Shown here: piece by piece, positions 1-11,621 of the stretch
How the letters are laid out: the number at the start of each line of letters is the position of its first letter
Position numbering within the stretch: the stretch's first letter is position 1
Source: Timema cristinae
Lineage: Eukaryota; Arthropoda; Insecta; Phasmatodea; Timematidae
Assembly (NCBI GenBank): GCA_039000515.1
Contig: JBCFYV010000012.1
Location: forward strand, 85,404,284 to 85,468,283
Reading direction: 5' to 3'
DNA: 64,000 nt
Notes under the pieces: generated by a model
Seen by the model: only the letters and a program-made list of their open reading frames with translations
Database searches by the model: none
What the model was told of the DNA's origin: nothing
Program-made: the position numbers and the translations under genes

Positions 1-117
1 AAATTGTGTATTTTTTAAGAATCTATGTTTCGAATTTGGATTCGAGAATAGAAAGAAAATTTAAGATTTGGATTATGAATTTGTATTTGAGAAATATAGA
101 ATTAGATCAATCTCTAA

Positions 118-172
118 AAAAAACCTTTCCGGCATAATCTGTGAGCTCTTTCTCACTCGCTCGTAGAAATGC
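118..172 (+). repeat. SINE-3 3' fragment
   Basis: The stretch resembles the 3' part of the SINE-3 copies at 3588-3886 and 7139-7438: an AACCTTTCC start, then a CTCTTTCACTCTCGCTC-like block. Only the tail is present and it is diverged. Confidence 0.35.
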
Positions 173-454
173 AGTGCATAAAGCAAAGGGAAACTACCGC
201 ATTTTCAGGACTTCCCTAGTCCATGTGCTTACTGCCAGATGGTGTGGGCCATAGGGTTGAGTGCATGTCCGGATGGATGGTAGGCGCATAAGGACCAACC
301 CTTGGGCTGAGGAATCACCCTAAATTATATCCATAGATAATTATATCATTGTTTGCGTGGTATGATATAATCTTAGAAAAACCATCAATAATTGTATTTA
401 TTTAGAGGGAAACATATTTACATAATATGCACATCCTTATAGTATAAGGAACAC

Positions 455-545
455 ACCAGTGAAAATATTGTCTAAATCGGTTCAGCGGATCTCGTGTTCA
501 TGGCAAGCCTACAAACACGTAAACAAACTTCTATATTAGATAAAT
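455..545 (+). repeat. Possible LINE/RTE-like 3' end
   Basis: The block reads as a 'TCGGTTCAGCGGAT' phrase, then an A-rich 'ACACGTAAACAAACTT' phrase and an AT-rich end. Such endings are common on 3' tails of insect RTE- and CR1-type LINEs. No coding part is attached, so the call rests on general resemblance. Confidence 0.3.
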
Positions 546-1237
546 GAGCGATAATTAACCCTCCAATGTATAAAATTCAAGTTCCATTATATAATAGTTT
601 GACCTTCACTTTCAACCCAGGATAAGTTTATGGACAAAAACCAGGTTTTGTTGATAAACCTGGTGTTTAAAAAACAAGCTATTCCGAAGGAGCTGGCTTT
701 TAAAGACCTTTCTCCGTTTCATATGATGTATGAACCACTGATTTTGTTTAGAGAAAGAAGGACAAACTGAAGCTAGCCTTGGTATAGTTTTTTTTAGAGG
801 TAATGAAGAAAAACTTTGTCAGATTTTATTATTACTGGGCGACCCTTCCCTGAGGGTCGTGGAGTCGAGTCAAATCATAAGTGGGACTCTGTTTAACCCG
901 TCACCAGGTACGGATGTGTAATACTTACCCCTATTATGTTTCCCATCGTCACAGGTATAATGTGTAATCGGCACCCCGTTTGAGTTTTCAATAATAATGG
1001 TATACAGAATCAATAGGTAGGCCTACTCCACCTAAGTTTCAATAGCACTGTTATACACTATTTTCTCTTTACTAATATATGATACATTCTTTCAATGCGC
1101 TTTTTCTTGATGATGACAAATTAAAAACCCAAACTTTTCTATCAACCACAGGCTTTCAAAATTCTCAAAAAATATTTCTTTATGGTAATTTCAAGTATCT
1201 TGTTTATTCCTGTCGGTCTTATTTGAGCTTTACCTTG

Positions 1238-1285
1238 TGTGTGTGTGTGTGTGTATATATGCATATATATGTGTGTGTGTGCGTG
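1238..1285. repeat. (TG)n/(TA)n microsatellite
   Basis: A run of TG dinucleotides passes through a TATATGCATATATA centre into a second TG run. A TAGGCCTA octamer follows directly. Confidence 0.9.
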
Positions 1286-2854
1286 TAGGCCTATATAATT
1301 TTTTAATCTAATTAATTTAAGCTACATATTAAAATATTAAACAAAAAACATAGTAGTTATAGGCCTATTTTGTATCTATAAGTCGAAGATAAGATTATTT
1401 AGAGAATTGTAATATCAGATTAGTTGTTTGGTTTATTGCTACCCAATAAACGTTCAATTCCAGACAATTTCACTAAGATTTTAATTTGATTCACTACCTC
1501 CACTGTAAAGTTGTTTCAAAGCCACAAAGAATCATGGCCCTGTTTTGTTTCTTAATCTGCAGCAGAAATCCTTCCCTTGATCAAGGAAAAGATAAAAGAA
1601 GGAATTTGTTTTGCCTGACAAATAAGGAACCTTGGCTCATATAAAACTTTTAATTCTATTCTAAATGAAGTTGAACCAGCAGCTTGAACATCGTTCAAAG
1701 ATGTCTACAGAAATGTATTGGGAAACAATAAATCAAACAACTAATATGAAATTGTGGGAAAACTCTAAAATAACAGTCATGTGACGCAATGGGGTGCAAC
1801 ATGTCGCTAAAGATTCAATTTTTACACTCACATCTGGTTTTCTCTCTGCAAAATATTGATTTAGCTAGTTACGAACATGGATAACGTTTTCACTAAGTCA
1901 TTGCTGCTATGAAAAAAACTGTACCAAGGGAAGTAAAGAGTTAACAAGCTGGCAGATTACTTCTAAAGTGGTGGTTTCCAACCATTTCCATAACGCGGTC
2001 CCTTTATATCCTCCACCTTACGAGGGAAATTAAAAACTTACGCACACATTTCTAATATTCTACGTAGCCCTGTTCATATTAATAAAATAAAAAGTCAAAT
2101 AGTAATGGGGAAAAAAACATTCGTTTAGGTCAATTGTGAATAGTGAATATTTTTTTAATATTTGGGGTCGTCCCCAGATTACGCAAGGTTTATTTTTTAT
2201 GGGGGAGGGAGAGAAGAGGATTCAGTATTTTCTTACGTGTTCTTACGTGGGGGGTGGGTATACGTACAGATTTATTATCAAGGTTTATGGTGAGACAAAA
2301 TTTAAAATAAATTTTGGCAGAAAATTTATGTATTAATTATAAAATTTCACTTATATTAAATTTAACCATAATGTTGTCAGGTGCCGTCTCTGTAAATCCC
2401 GTAGTATAATGTAAAAACCCCACAATGACACCAATATGTGGTATACCCGAACGTCTTTATGATTCCCAGGATGTGAAGGCCTGTCTTCTAATCCCGATAT
2501 ATAAAAATCCCTCTTCTGATACACCAAATCACCCGATGTGAGGGGAGGGGAATCTTACAGTTTGTGTTGGATTGTTACCGAAATGTCAGGGGCCTTGTTT
2601 CGATGTCTGAGGACAAGTGTATTAGTTAGCCCTTGTCTTAACCATTGTTTAACCACTGTCTTAATCCTCATTGTACTCATGGCGCTTAAGGCACGGCGTC
2701 GCTGAACTCACAAATCTTCACGACATACTCTACAATAACTGTCTACAATAACTCTCTACAACAACTGTCTATAACCCTCTTTCCTAGAACCAAATGCCAC
2801 AAACTATGTGTGTCACAAGGGTTTGAATCGCCAGATGTATTGAATTTTTTTTTT

Positions 2855-2945
2855 TTCCTAAATGGTTTCTAAATCTAACTCTCCATCCTCTATGCAAATG
2901 TGGATACAATTCCTCTAAACTCTACCCTGACCATTCATTAGTATA
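2855..2945 (+). repeat. SINE-2 fragment
   Basis: This matches the internal part of the SINE-2 copies at 50410-50613 and 59010-59245: the 'TAAATGGTTTC' phrase, then the 'ACTCTCCAT' and 'CTCTAAA' phrases. The tRNA-like head and the tail are missing. Confidence 0.4.
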
Positions 2946-3033
2946 ACACGGACGGATTAGACACCAAAGAAATAAAAAAATAATTGGTAAACTAGATGAA
3001 CACTTGCGTGGAAATAGTTTTTTATTTCCCGTC

Positions 3034-3236
3034 TCCCGGCACAGATTTATCTGATTACCAAACCCTTCCTTCACCTCTGACAAGACATCTTGTGAATGTG
3101 GGGAATGCCAGGCCACCACCGTGGCTTCGGATTCCACGTTAAAACTGTAGGTCCTTCATTTCATCTCACAATCACCCTACCATTACACATTAGCGTAAGT
3201 GCGTATAACCCGAACGGGTAGTAAGACGCGGTGCTA

Positions 3237-3270
<34 letters not shown>

Positions 3271-3271
3271 T
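3034..3271 (+). repeat. SINE-1, 3' portion (segment A)
   Basis: This carries the SINE-1 body from the CCCGGCACAG phrase to the CGAACGGGTAGTAAGACGCG tail and a (TAA)n run. The tRNA-like head with the A and B boxes is absent. The copy in segment B has the head, so the two alleles differ at this end. Confidence 0.75.
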
Positions 3272-3275
3272 TCCC

Positions 3276-3490
3276 CATCTTATCACCCATGCGAGCTATG
3301 TGCATTAGAACATTCTAATAGGTTAGGGGAGAATATAAAACTTAGGGTAAATGAGCCTGCATTTTCGTGAAGGTAAATTTAAAACGCATTTAAGAAAGAC
3401 CACCGATAAACATATGGTCGGGATTTGAACTTCAACCTCATTACCAGCAAACCCGACCCGATTAGACTAACGCCATAGTCCGCAGGCCCA
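3276..3490 (-). repeat. SINE-2 (segment A)
   Basis: Read on the - strand, it has a tRNA B-box-like phrase (AAATCCCGACC region near 3415-3430) and then the SINE-2 body. The homologous copy in segment B is at about 6826-7035. Confidence 0.5.
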
Positions 3491-3587
3491 GTGGTACTAA
3501 TAGTTAGTATATTGTCCTATTGAAAATACCTGATGTGATGTATTTTGTCCCCTCCTATTTGAATTTTTGAGAAAATTAACCATCTTT

Positions 3588-3886
3588 GGTTGACGTCGTG
3601 GTCTTGGAGTAAAGTGCTCACCATGAGACTAAAGAACGTGGGTTCAAACCCAACAGGAGTCGACGGGTTTATCTTTAACGATAAAAATCCGAAGAACAAA
3701 CTAACTTCTTTAGAGGTGAAGTAAAGCCATCGGTCCCCTGTTGAGTGTGGAGAGTAAAATAACCCTGGAAGGTATGTGAAAATACCTTTCCCAGCAAAAT
3801 TGGTAGACTCTTTCACTCTCGCTCATAGATATAATCAATCAGTTCAGCAAGTGCACGTTAAATACCTCAAATAAATAATAATAATA
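3588..3886 (+). repeat. SINE-3 (segment A)
   Basis: A tRNA-derived SINE. It has an A-box-like 'GTGGTCTTGGAGTAAAG', a B-box-like 'GGGTTCAAACCC', an unrelated body, and a tail ending in an AAATAAATAATAATAATAA run. The tail differs from that of SINE-1 and SINE-2. The segment B copy lies at 7139-7438. Confidence 0.6.
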
Positions 3887-4284
3887 AAAACTAATTTCGA
3901 AAGAAATTTTAATTTCAATTACACTTCCAAATAAACATCTTAGTGTTATTCATTGTTTTGTAAATCTTCCCTCGGACATTAATCTGGAAACCATGTTGAG
4001 AAAAAGTAATAAATTTGTTTTAGTTTCAAAAGGTTAATAAAAAACTGGACCACACTAAAAACGCTCAAGGAGACGCAAAAGAAAATTAAAACCATGGCGC
4101 TTAGGCCTGAATATAAAATAAATATAAACTAAAATATAAATATTATATAAAAAACGTTTTAAATTGGACAGTTAACGAACACATTTATTTATCTATTTAA
4201 TATTTATTTCAATATATTTTGATCTAACATAGTTAATTTTTAATAATAGTAAAATCCTGAATCAGTGGACACGCAGACTATTGC

Positions 4285-4490
4285 ATCAAACTACTCATGT
4301 GTAGTTTGATGAGGCCATTGAGATCAGAGTTCAAATCTAGGCAAGATGAGATGAGTTATTTTTCTTAAATGATTTTCTATGTCTCCCCTACACTAATGTG
4401 TGTAATTTACTCTAGAATTCAACATTGATCTTCCCTACCTCATTAGTGCAGATACTCGGTGAGCCTGGACGGGTAGTAAGATTAGCTTCA
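4285..4490 (+). repeat. SINE-2 (segment A)
   Basis: It shows a B-box-like 'GAGTTCAAATCTAGG', the body phrase with CTCCCCTACACTAA, and a tail 'GGACGGGTAGTAAGAT' similar to the common SINE-1/SINE-2 end. The segment B copy is at about 7830-8015. Confidence 0.45.
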
Positions 4491-6521
4491 AGCGACGTGC
4501 AAGGTATAAAAATGTACGCACCTTTTCGTGTCTCAGTAACGTCAACGCATGCCGTGACTCACTGTCTTGTCACTTCAGTTGTCCGGGTATCACTGAAAAC
4601 TGACCCGGGTCACACATACTCTCTGCGAGGAGCGGGCAGGTACCGTTACATAAGCGCTTTTGGTGGTAGCAGACCTCCATCAGTCGACACTAGCTGGGCC
4701 GTCCTCAATATGTAATAGAGGAGGAGGGGTATCATCCGTTGGCTTGCTAGTTATTTTGGCCGTCTATGTCGCCACACTTCTAATCACTCAACATACTAAC
4801 TGGTCCGTCCTTGTGACATATTGGGTGTTAAAAGGGTAAGTATTACCTTTGACAATCCATTAATACTCGTATAGGTAGAAATAAACGAACTACATGTTAC
4901 AGGTTACCAGAACTTTATTAAGGTCCTGCCTACCCATAAATGCACGGTTCTAAACAAAAGAATTTAAAACAAAATATATTTAATAATTCAACCTTGTTGT
5001 TTTTTATTATTTTAGTAACATATCTGGGCATCTTTCATAATTCTTATGGAATTTTCAAACCATGCTAAAAATAGTTATTGAAATATTTTCATTAAAATGT
5101 TTCCATTTCAATGCATTTTAAATGGGAAAACAAAAATTATTAATGGATTTATTTATATTTCTTTGTACAATTAAGCTAGAGTGTTTGTTTATAACATACT
5201 ATTTAATGAATAATTTCTTTTTCTTTTTAGACATATTTTTTAATTTGGGTTAGCTTCAATAATCACGACGATATTGAGCTCTAACGACTCCCAAGTCGAC
5301 TCTCTAGTCAAAATACATGGTTTTAAATACAACTTTTCCTTCTGCAACTAGTTGTCATAGCTGATAATAGGTGCCGTTAGTATGATCATTACCCATTTAC
5401 AAGCTAGTATCATTTGCAAGCGTTGGCTAACCTGCTGTATTGGAATGCAGGCGGCAATGGAAGGTTAAACTAATCTCTGTGACCTTCTTGAGTCAAAGAA
5501 ACATTAATACCATGTATGTTAGATAAGAAGGGCCAATGTCCAATTATGAAAATTTGCGTAATTAAATATAAACAATTAAACATCTTAATATATTCAGTAA
5601 CTAAAATACTCACAAAGTCTTCCTGCTGTGTGAATAAATATAGTTGGTCCCTACTTACTTCAATGAGAGTATTACTCTAGTATACATTATTTTCAAAGAA
5701 AAAGCCACATGCTTCCCATACACAAAGTTTTATGACATTAGCCCTTATTTAACTGAGACAGTAAAACATGTAAAATTCTTCACACTTATCTTATATTCTT
5801 TCTTGAGTTTTCTCATTCTTTAGCACTACACGTTGTAATAATAAGAGTTAATATTCAAAGTATATGAAAACTACTGTACATTGAATTTTTAATCCACTAT
5901 TATAATAAATAAAAATAAACATTCCTGCTCATATCAAACATAGTTATTTTAAATAAAATTTGGTCTAAATGTAATTTGGAGACGTTCTCAGTATAATTTT
6001 ATATACTATGTTTTTATTTTATGGTCTAGGATTTGACTCTCATTGGACTTTGGAATAAGTTATTTTTCAAAAAGTTAATGAACAAGTTTTTGGTAGTCAA
6101 GATGTGAAAATGTTAATTTTATTTTATTAGCGTGTTAAATGTTATTACTTTTAATTTGAACCTGTTTGCATTCTCGCAGTTTGTGCGCTCGTTTCGGAAG
6201 AAATGTATCGAATCCCGAACAATAAGTACCCACAGTGATTACTTTTTATATAATTATACAATATGTGACCTTTGTTGCTTTCGAACAAAATCCAAGGGAT
6301 TGAATGTATATATTTGAGGAGGAGAAGTATTTACAAAATATTATTTTATATCCTTGTGAATAACAAGTTTATGAAGAAAGGGCGCACAAAGAAAATCATA
6401 AGATATAATTGATTATTTAACTTCTTCTAGTAAAGGGTAAGTTTTTTAATGATATGCATATACTGGCGCTTAGGCTATCTGTAATCTACTAATTTAAGTA
6501 CAATGGATGAACAGTGATACT

Positions 6522-6784
6522 GGGTGACCGGTGTTCTAAGGGTTAAGGTGTCAGACTTCTATGCTGGCGGCCGGGGTTCAATCCCAGGTCCGGCAAAAGA
6601 TTTATCATGAATACCAAACCTTTCCTTCACGCTGTGACAAGACATCTTGTGATGTGGGGAATGCCAGGCCCCACCGTGGTTCGGATCCACGTTAACTGTA
6701 GGTCCTTCATTTCATCTCACATCACCTTACCATTACATATTAGCGTAAGTGCGTATAACCCGAACGGGTAGTAAGACGCGGTGC

Positions 6785-6816
<32 letters not shown>

Positions 6817-6817
6817 T
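6522..6817 (+). repeat. SINE-1, with head (segment B)
   Basis: This copy has the tRNA-like head (GTGACC start, A-box-like 'TTCTAAGGGTTAAGGTG', B-box-like 'GGGGTTCAATCCC'), the common body, and a (TAA)n tail. It has several single-base differences from the clean copies at 48823 and 59516. Confidence 0.8.
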
Positions 6818-7138
6818 TCCCCGTCTTATCACCCATGCGAGCTATGTGCATTTAGAACATGCTAATAGGTTAGGGAAGAATATAAAACTTAGGGTAAATG
6901 AGCCTGCATTTCGTGAAGGTAAATTTAAAACGCATTTAAGAAAGACCACCGATAGAACATTTTGGTCGGGATTTGAACTTCAAAACTCATTACCAGCAAA
7001 CCCGACCCGATTAGACTAACGCCATAGTCCGCAGGCCCAGTGGTACTAATAGTTAGTATATTGTCCTATTGAAAATACCTGATGTGATGTATTTTTGTCC
7101 CCTCCTATTTGAATTTTTGAGAAATTAACCATCTTTTG

Positions 7139-7438
7139 TTTACATCGGTGGTCTTGGAGTAAAGTGCTCACCACGAGACCTGAAGAAACGTGGGTTCAAC
7201 CCAACAGGAGTCGACGGGTTTTTCTTTAAACGATAAAAATCGAAGAACAAACTAACTTCTTTAGGAGGTGAAGTAAAGCCATCGGTCCCTGTTGAGTGTG
7301 GAGAGTAAAATAACCCTGGAAGGTATGTGAAAATACCTTTCCCCGCAAAATTGGTAGACTCTTTCACTCTCGCTCATAGATATAATCAATCAGTTCAGCA
7401 AGTGCACGTTAAATACCTCAAATAAATAATAATAATAA
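7139..7438 (+). repeat. SINE-3 (segment B)
   Basis: This is the segment B counterpart of the copy at 3588-3886, with the same boxes and AATAATAATAA-type tail and a scatter of one-base differences. Confidence 0.55.
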
Positions 7439-8816
7439 AAACTAATTTCGAAAGAAATTTTAATTTCAATTACACTTCCAAATAAACATCTTAGTGTTAT
7501 TCATTGTTTGTTAATCTTCCCTCGGGACATTAATCTGGAAAAACCCTGGTTGAGAAAAAGTAATAAATTTGTTTTAGTTTCAAAAGGTTTAATAAAAAAC
7601 TGGACCACACTAAAAACGCTCAAGAGACGCAATAGAAAGTAAAACCATGGCGCATAGGCTAATAAAAATAATATAACTAAATTATAATTATTTAAAAAAA
7701 CGTTTTAAATTGGTCAATTACGAACACATTTATTTATTATTTAAATTATTTCATATATTTTGATCTTAACATAGTTATTTTTATTAATAGTAAAATCCTG
7801 AATCAGTGGACAAGCAGACTATTGATCACTACTCATCGGTAGTTTGATGAGCCATTGAGATCAAGTTCAAAATCTAGCAGATGAGATAGTATTTTTCCTT
7901 GCAAATGATTTTCGTATTCCCCTACACTAATGTGTGTACATTTATCTAGAACTCAACATGATTCCAACCATTAGTGCAGATATTGGTGAGCTGGAGGGTA
8001 GTAAATTACTTCAGCGACGTGCAAGGTATAAGTGTCGCACTTTTCGTGTACTCAGTAACGTCAACGCATGACCGTACTACTTGTTTGTCAACATTCAGTT
8101 GTCCGGTCACTGAAAACATGACGGTTCAATGCATACTCTCTGGCGAGGACGGGCAGTCCGTTACATAAGCGTTTTGGTGGTAAGCTACTCGATTCAGTGA
8201 CACTACTGGCCGTCCTCAATATGTAATAGGGAGGGAGGGTTCATCGTTGGCTTGCTAGTTATTTGGCCGTATGTCGCCACACGTCTAATCACTCAATCTA
8301 CTAACTGGTCGTCCTTTGAATAGTTGGGTTAAAAGGTAAGTATTACCTTGACAATCATTAATACTCGTATAGGTAGAATTAACGAATAATGTTACAGGTA
8401 CAGAACTTTATTAATATAAGCGCTCAAAGTGGCAAAATAAGTTGTATAAAAATCAGTTTACGGTTAAGTGAGATCGTAACGAATCCCACAGGGTTGTATT
8501 AAGGTGTTTTTCTAGTTGGTCCACTTTATCCTTCATGCCAAATGGCGCTTTACATTTCTATATAATCTCTTATTACAGCACACAATTAATTGGAGGATAT
8601 TTCCGAAGTATTAAACTCGGTGAAATAGGAAAAAAACCAAACAATATATATTCGAATAATTCCGTGCTCAATGGCTTAGATGTTTTCATACTGTTCGTAG
8701 CCCCATGGTATTCAACATCATCCAGCGATTACCAATTATTATAGATGGGTAGTTGGGTCACTTAACCGGTGTTAGCTGATAATACGCATGACATTAATTG
8801 TTACGCCTGTTCTCAG

Positions 8817-9007
8817 GGTGGGGCTTGGGTTCTCCTATGCTCTTCTTGCCACCTCGACGTGTCTGTGGCCGTGAGGTTGTGGGGTGTTCGCCGCCTCACT
8901 GGGGGGTGTACGCGTTGCGGCCAAGTTCCGGCTCCAAAAAGAGCCAAACGCTGGCATTGTGATGAGCTTCTGCAATGCTTGGTTCCGTTCTTCTCATTAC
9001 ACCCATA
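8817..9007 (+). pseudogene. Broken copy of GPCR TM6 exon
   Basis: This is the segment B counterpart of the exon at 11414-11621. The acceptor (TTCTCAG) survives. The body is 17 bases shorter net, with several frameshifts. The codons for the basic stretch before TM6 and for TM6 itself cannot be read in one frame, and the donor ATAG|GTACTC has become ATATGTTACTC. It is either a sequencing-error copy of the real exon or a decayed duplicate. It should not be annotated as a second receptor gene. Confidence 0.7.
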
Positions 9008-9625
9008 TGTTACTCCTATACTGGTTGTGGATTTGTTTGTGCTTTTTACAACTCGTGTTAAGTATATGGTAACAGAAAGGTATAATTGACTTAAACGATA
9101 GACAATATATTATTTTATGTCTGTATGTCTACATGGTCTTTACAAATAATCCCATTTTGAAATCTGTTTCCTGCCGAATCCTATGCATAATAGTATTTTG
9201 GTAGTATAATTAGCTTCAAAACAGTGCAAGTTTATTTGGAAACTTTATCTAGCGAAAGAAATTTAGCATTATTAATTACTGGTCATCAAGTAATTAAATG
9301 AAATACTAACTAAAAAAAACAGTATGCCTTATCAAGCTCGTCTTACTAAGTTGTTCAACTGTACATTAATTAATTATGTGTTCATTTTAGCGTTTGCAAA
9401 ACCTACAAAAATCAAATTTGTAAAAAAAAGTAAAATCCTATTCTAAATAGGGTTTTTACTTTTATTTATAATTTAAGACTTTCATAGTATTTTTACATAC
9501 TTGACAATAATAATATAATAATAATAATAATTAATAATAATGTACATTATTCTATAATGATATAGCTGGTATAGATTTGTGAACTTTGATATGCCGTGTG
9601 AATTTCTTCGGAAATGCATCGTTTA

Positions 9626-10625
9626 TTTTCAAAACTTCTCTTTGTGGTACAAAACGGTACAGAGCTAGTATAAAAACTTGGCATGAAAAAATTCAAAAGT
9701 GGTACAACAGCATTAACCTGGAGTCACCACTTTTATATGCTAATTACTCAAAATGGGTACGGTACAAAACTTTTCCTTTGTGGTACAAAACGGTACAAAA
9801 CTAGTACAAAACTTGGCATCAAAAAATTCAAAAGTGGCACAACAGCATTAACTTGGAGTCACCACGTTGATATGCTAATTACTCAAAATGGGTACGGGTA
9901 CAAAACTTTTTCTTTGTGGTACAAAACGGTACAAAACTAGTACAAAAACTTTGGCATAAAAAATTCAAAAGTGGTACAACAGCATTAACCTGGAGTCACC
10001 ACTTTGATATGCTAATTACTGAAAATGAGTACGGGTACAAAACTTATTTGTGTTACAAAACGGTATAAAACTATTATAAAACTTTGGCATCAAAAAAGTT
10101 CAAAATCAAAGTGGTACAACCGCATTTACCTGGAGTACGTGGAGTACTCACTTTGATATGCTAATTACTCAAAACGGGTACCGGTACAATACTTTTTCTT
10201 CCTGGTACAAAACGGTTCAAAACTAGTACAAAACTTTGGCATCAAAAAAAGTCAAAATTAAAAAGTAGTAAAACAGCAATTAACCTTGAGTCACCACTTT
10301 GATATGCTAATTACTCAAAATGGGTACGGATACAAAACTTTGGCATCAAAAAAAGTTCAAAATTCAAAAGTGGTACAACTGCATTAACCTAAGAGTCACC
10401 ACTTTGATATGCTAATTACTCAAAATGGGTACGGGTACAAAATGGTACAAAACTAGTACAAAACTTTGGTATAAAAAAAAATTCAAAAGTGGTAACAACA
10501 GCATTAACCTGGAGTCACCACGTTTGATATGCTAATTACTCAAAACGGATACGGGTACAAAACGGTACAAAACTAGTAATAAACTTTGCATCAAAAAGGT
10601 TCTAAATTCAAAAGTGGTATAACTA
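9626..10625. repeat. Tandem array, 110-148 bp unit, about 7-8 copies
   Basis: The unit contains GGTACAAAACGGTACAAAACTA, then a TTGGCATCAAAAA phrase, then AAAAGTGGTACAACAGCATT, then GAGTCACCACTTTGATATG. The GAGTCACC landmark recurs near 9721, 9856, 9991, 10283, 10392 and 10512, with a rearranged copy near 10135. Short indels and partial duplications change the period. No open frame spans it. It lies at the right edge of segment B, within the TTAA-flanked insertion. Confidence 0.9.
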
Positions 10626-11239
10626 CAGGTTAATGGACGTCTAGCTGACTGAATGAATAAGCTAATTTTTCTGCTCGAGAGTGTGATTGTATCTTGACGT
10701 TATGTCTCCCCACGTTTAGTCAAACTTGGTCGCCTACACACTTTACGGTCCGGCACTACACTTCTTATCTCTCTCAATTCTTGGGAAAAAGTTTGCTTGC
10801 TGCCTTTACTGTATTACCGGTCGTGGTCACCAGTCTCCCAATTGTTTAAACAAACCATAATTCTGCCAACCTATGGCTGGAATCCACCAGTTTGTATAAC
10901 GTTAGCACGCCATCTATTTTAGAGCTGAAAGCTCAACACACCGCCAGAGAGGGTAGGCAGGGCCTTATATCATAACGCTCAAAGGTGAGCAAAATCAAGT
11001 TCGTATACAAAATCAGGTTTACCGGTTAAGTGGAGATCCGGTATCGAATCCCAACAGGGTGTACTTAAGGTGTTTTTTCTAGTTGGTTTCACTTTATTCC
11101 TTCATGCAAATGCGTTTACATTTCTTATATAATCTTCTTTATTATCACCAACACTAATATTATTATTGGAGGATATTTTCCTGACGTATGCTAAGACGCG
11201 GTGGGGAAAAACCAAACAATATAATATCTCAATTATGTC

Positions 11240-11375
11240 CCGTGGCTCAATGGCTAGAGTTTTCCATACCTTGTTCGGTAGCCCCATGTTTCAACCATCA
11301 GTCCCGCGATATACCCAATTATTATAGATGGGTAGATTTGGGTTCGAAACTTAACCCCGGTGTTAGTGATAATAG
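11240..11375 (+). repeat. SINE-4 / tRNA-like repeat (segment C)
   Basis: An A-box-like GTGGCTCAATGGCTAGAG and a B-box-like GGGTTCGAAACTT are separated by about 90 bases, too far apart for a functional tRNA, and there is no acceptor stem. The degraded counterpart in segment B is at about 8660-8790. Confidence 0.5.
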
Positions 11376-11413
11376 CGCATGAACAATGTAATTGTTACTA
11401 GTCCTGTTCTCAG

Positions 11414-11621
11414 GGTGGGGGTGGTTCTCCTATGCTCTTCTTGCCACCCTCGACGGTGTCTGTGGCCGTGAGGTTGCTGGGGTGTTCGCCGCCTCACTGG
11501 GGCGGGGTGTACGGCCGTGCGGCCAAGTTCCGGCGTCAAAAGAAGGCAGCCAAGACGCTGGGCATTGTGGTGGGCGGCTTTCTGCTATGTTGGTTCCCGT
11601 TCTTCCTCATTCTACCCATAG
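11414..11621 (+). CDS. Biogenic-amine-type GPCR, TM6 exon (partial gene)
   Basis: The exon encodes the end of the third cytoplasmic loop and TM6 of a class A G-protein-coupled receptor. The acceptor is TTCTCAG at 11407-11413 and the donor is ATAG|GTACTC at 11621/11622. It gives 69 codons plus one base (phase 1). The start is glycine-rich loop sequence. A basic stretch [13 protein letters not shown] follows, then a hydrophobic helix with the CWFPFF form of the CWxP motif. The [11 protein letters not shown] phrase is typical of alpha-1-adrenergic, octopamine and D1-like receptors. The phase fits the TM7 exon at 19135, making aspartate (G|AT) at the junction. Exons for TM1-TM5 are not in the window. 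Subtype (octopamine versus dopamine) is not settled. Confidence 0.8.

Larger units (their letters stand above)
1..3030. other. AT-rich stretch without recognised gene
   Basis: No coding exon is recognisable here. If the GPCR gene further downstream extends off the left edge, this is part of one of its introns. It holds small repeat fragments (listed separately), a GACCCT/AGGGTC hairpin near 839-860, and a short 17-18 bp degenerate repeat near 2733-2775. The open frames present are short and low in complexity. Confidence 0.6.
3034..4921 (+). repeat. Segment A, left half of a triplicated locus
   Basis: This segment is closely similar to the left half of segment B (about 6590-8414). The shared order is SINE-1 tail, minus-strand SINE-2, SINE-3, a unique AT-rich stretch, plus-strand SINE-2 and a GC-richer block. 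Similarity to B stops at a TTAA (4918-4921), exactly where a different sequence with an inverted terminal repeat begins. In B the same TTAA continues straight into segment C sequence. A is therefore the left flank of an insertion site. Confidence 0.8.
6590..9625 (+). repeat. Segment B, indel-rich A+C copy
   Basis: The left half (to 8414) matches segment A and the right half (from 8411) matches segment C, joined without the intervening insertion. Compared with A and C this copy has many one-base losses, and they fall equally in repeats, unique sequence and the GPCR exon. That even spread suggests uncorrected long-read sequence more than natural decay. It ends at about 9625, inside the insertion, directly against a tandem array. 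Confidence 0.75.
4922..10964. mobile_element. TTAA-flanked insertion with inverted ends
   Basis: The left end reads GGTCCTGCCTACCC (4922-4935). The right end reads GGGTAGGCAGGGCC (10951-10964). The two are inverted complements with 13 of 14 positions matching. The flanks are TTAA (4918-4921) and TTAT (10965-10968). Segment B contains the same flanks joined directly at a TTAA (8411-8414), which is the expected empty site. TTAA target duplication is typical of piggyBac elements, but these tips do not start with the usual CCC/CCY and no transposase frame is seen. 4936-6520 is AT-rich with nothing recognised; 10626-10950 likewise. Segment B inside it is probably not part of the element, leaving about 2.9 kb. 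Confidence 0.55.

Noticed and set aside
1079..1288. 69-codon frame
   Set aside because: Its second half is the translated TG/TA microsatellite.
9626..10625. CRISPR-like array
   Set aside because: There are no unique spacers between constant repeats. The whole unit is repeated with drift, and the context is eukaryotic.
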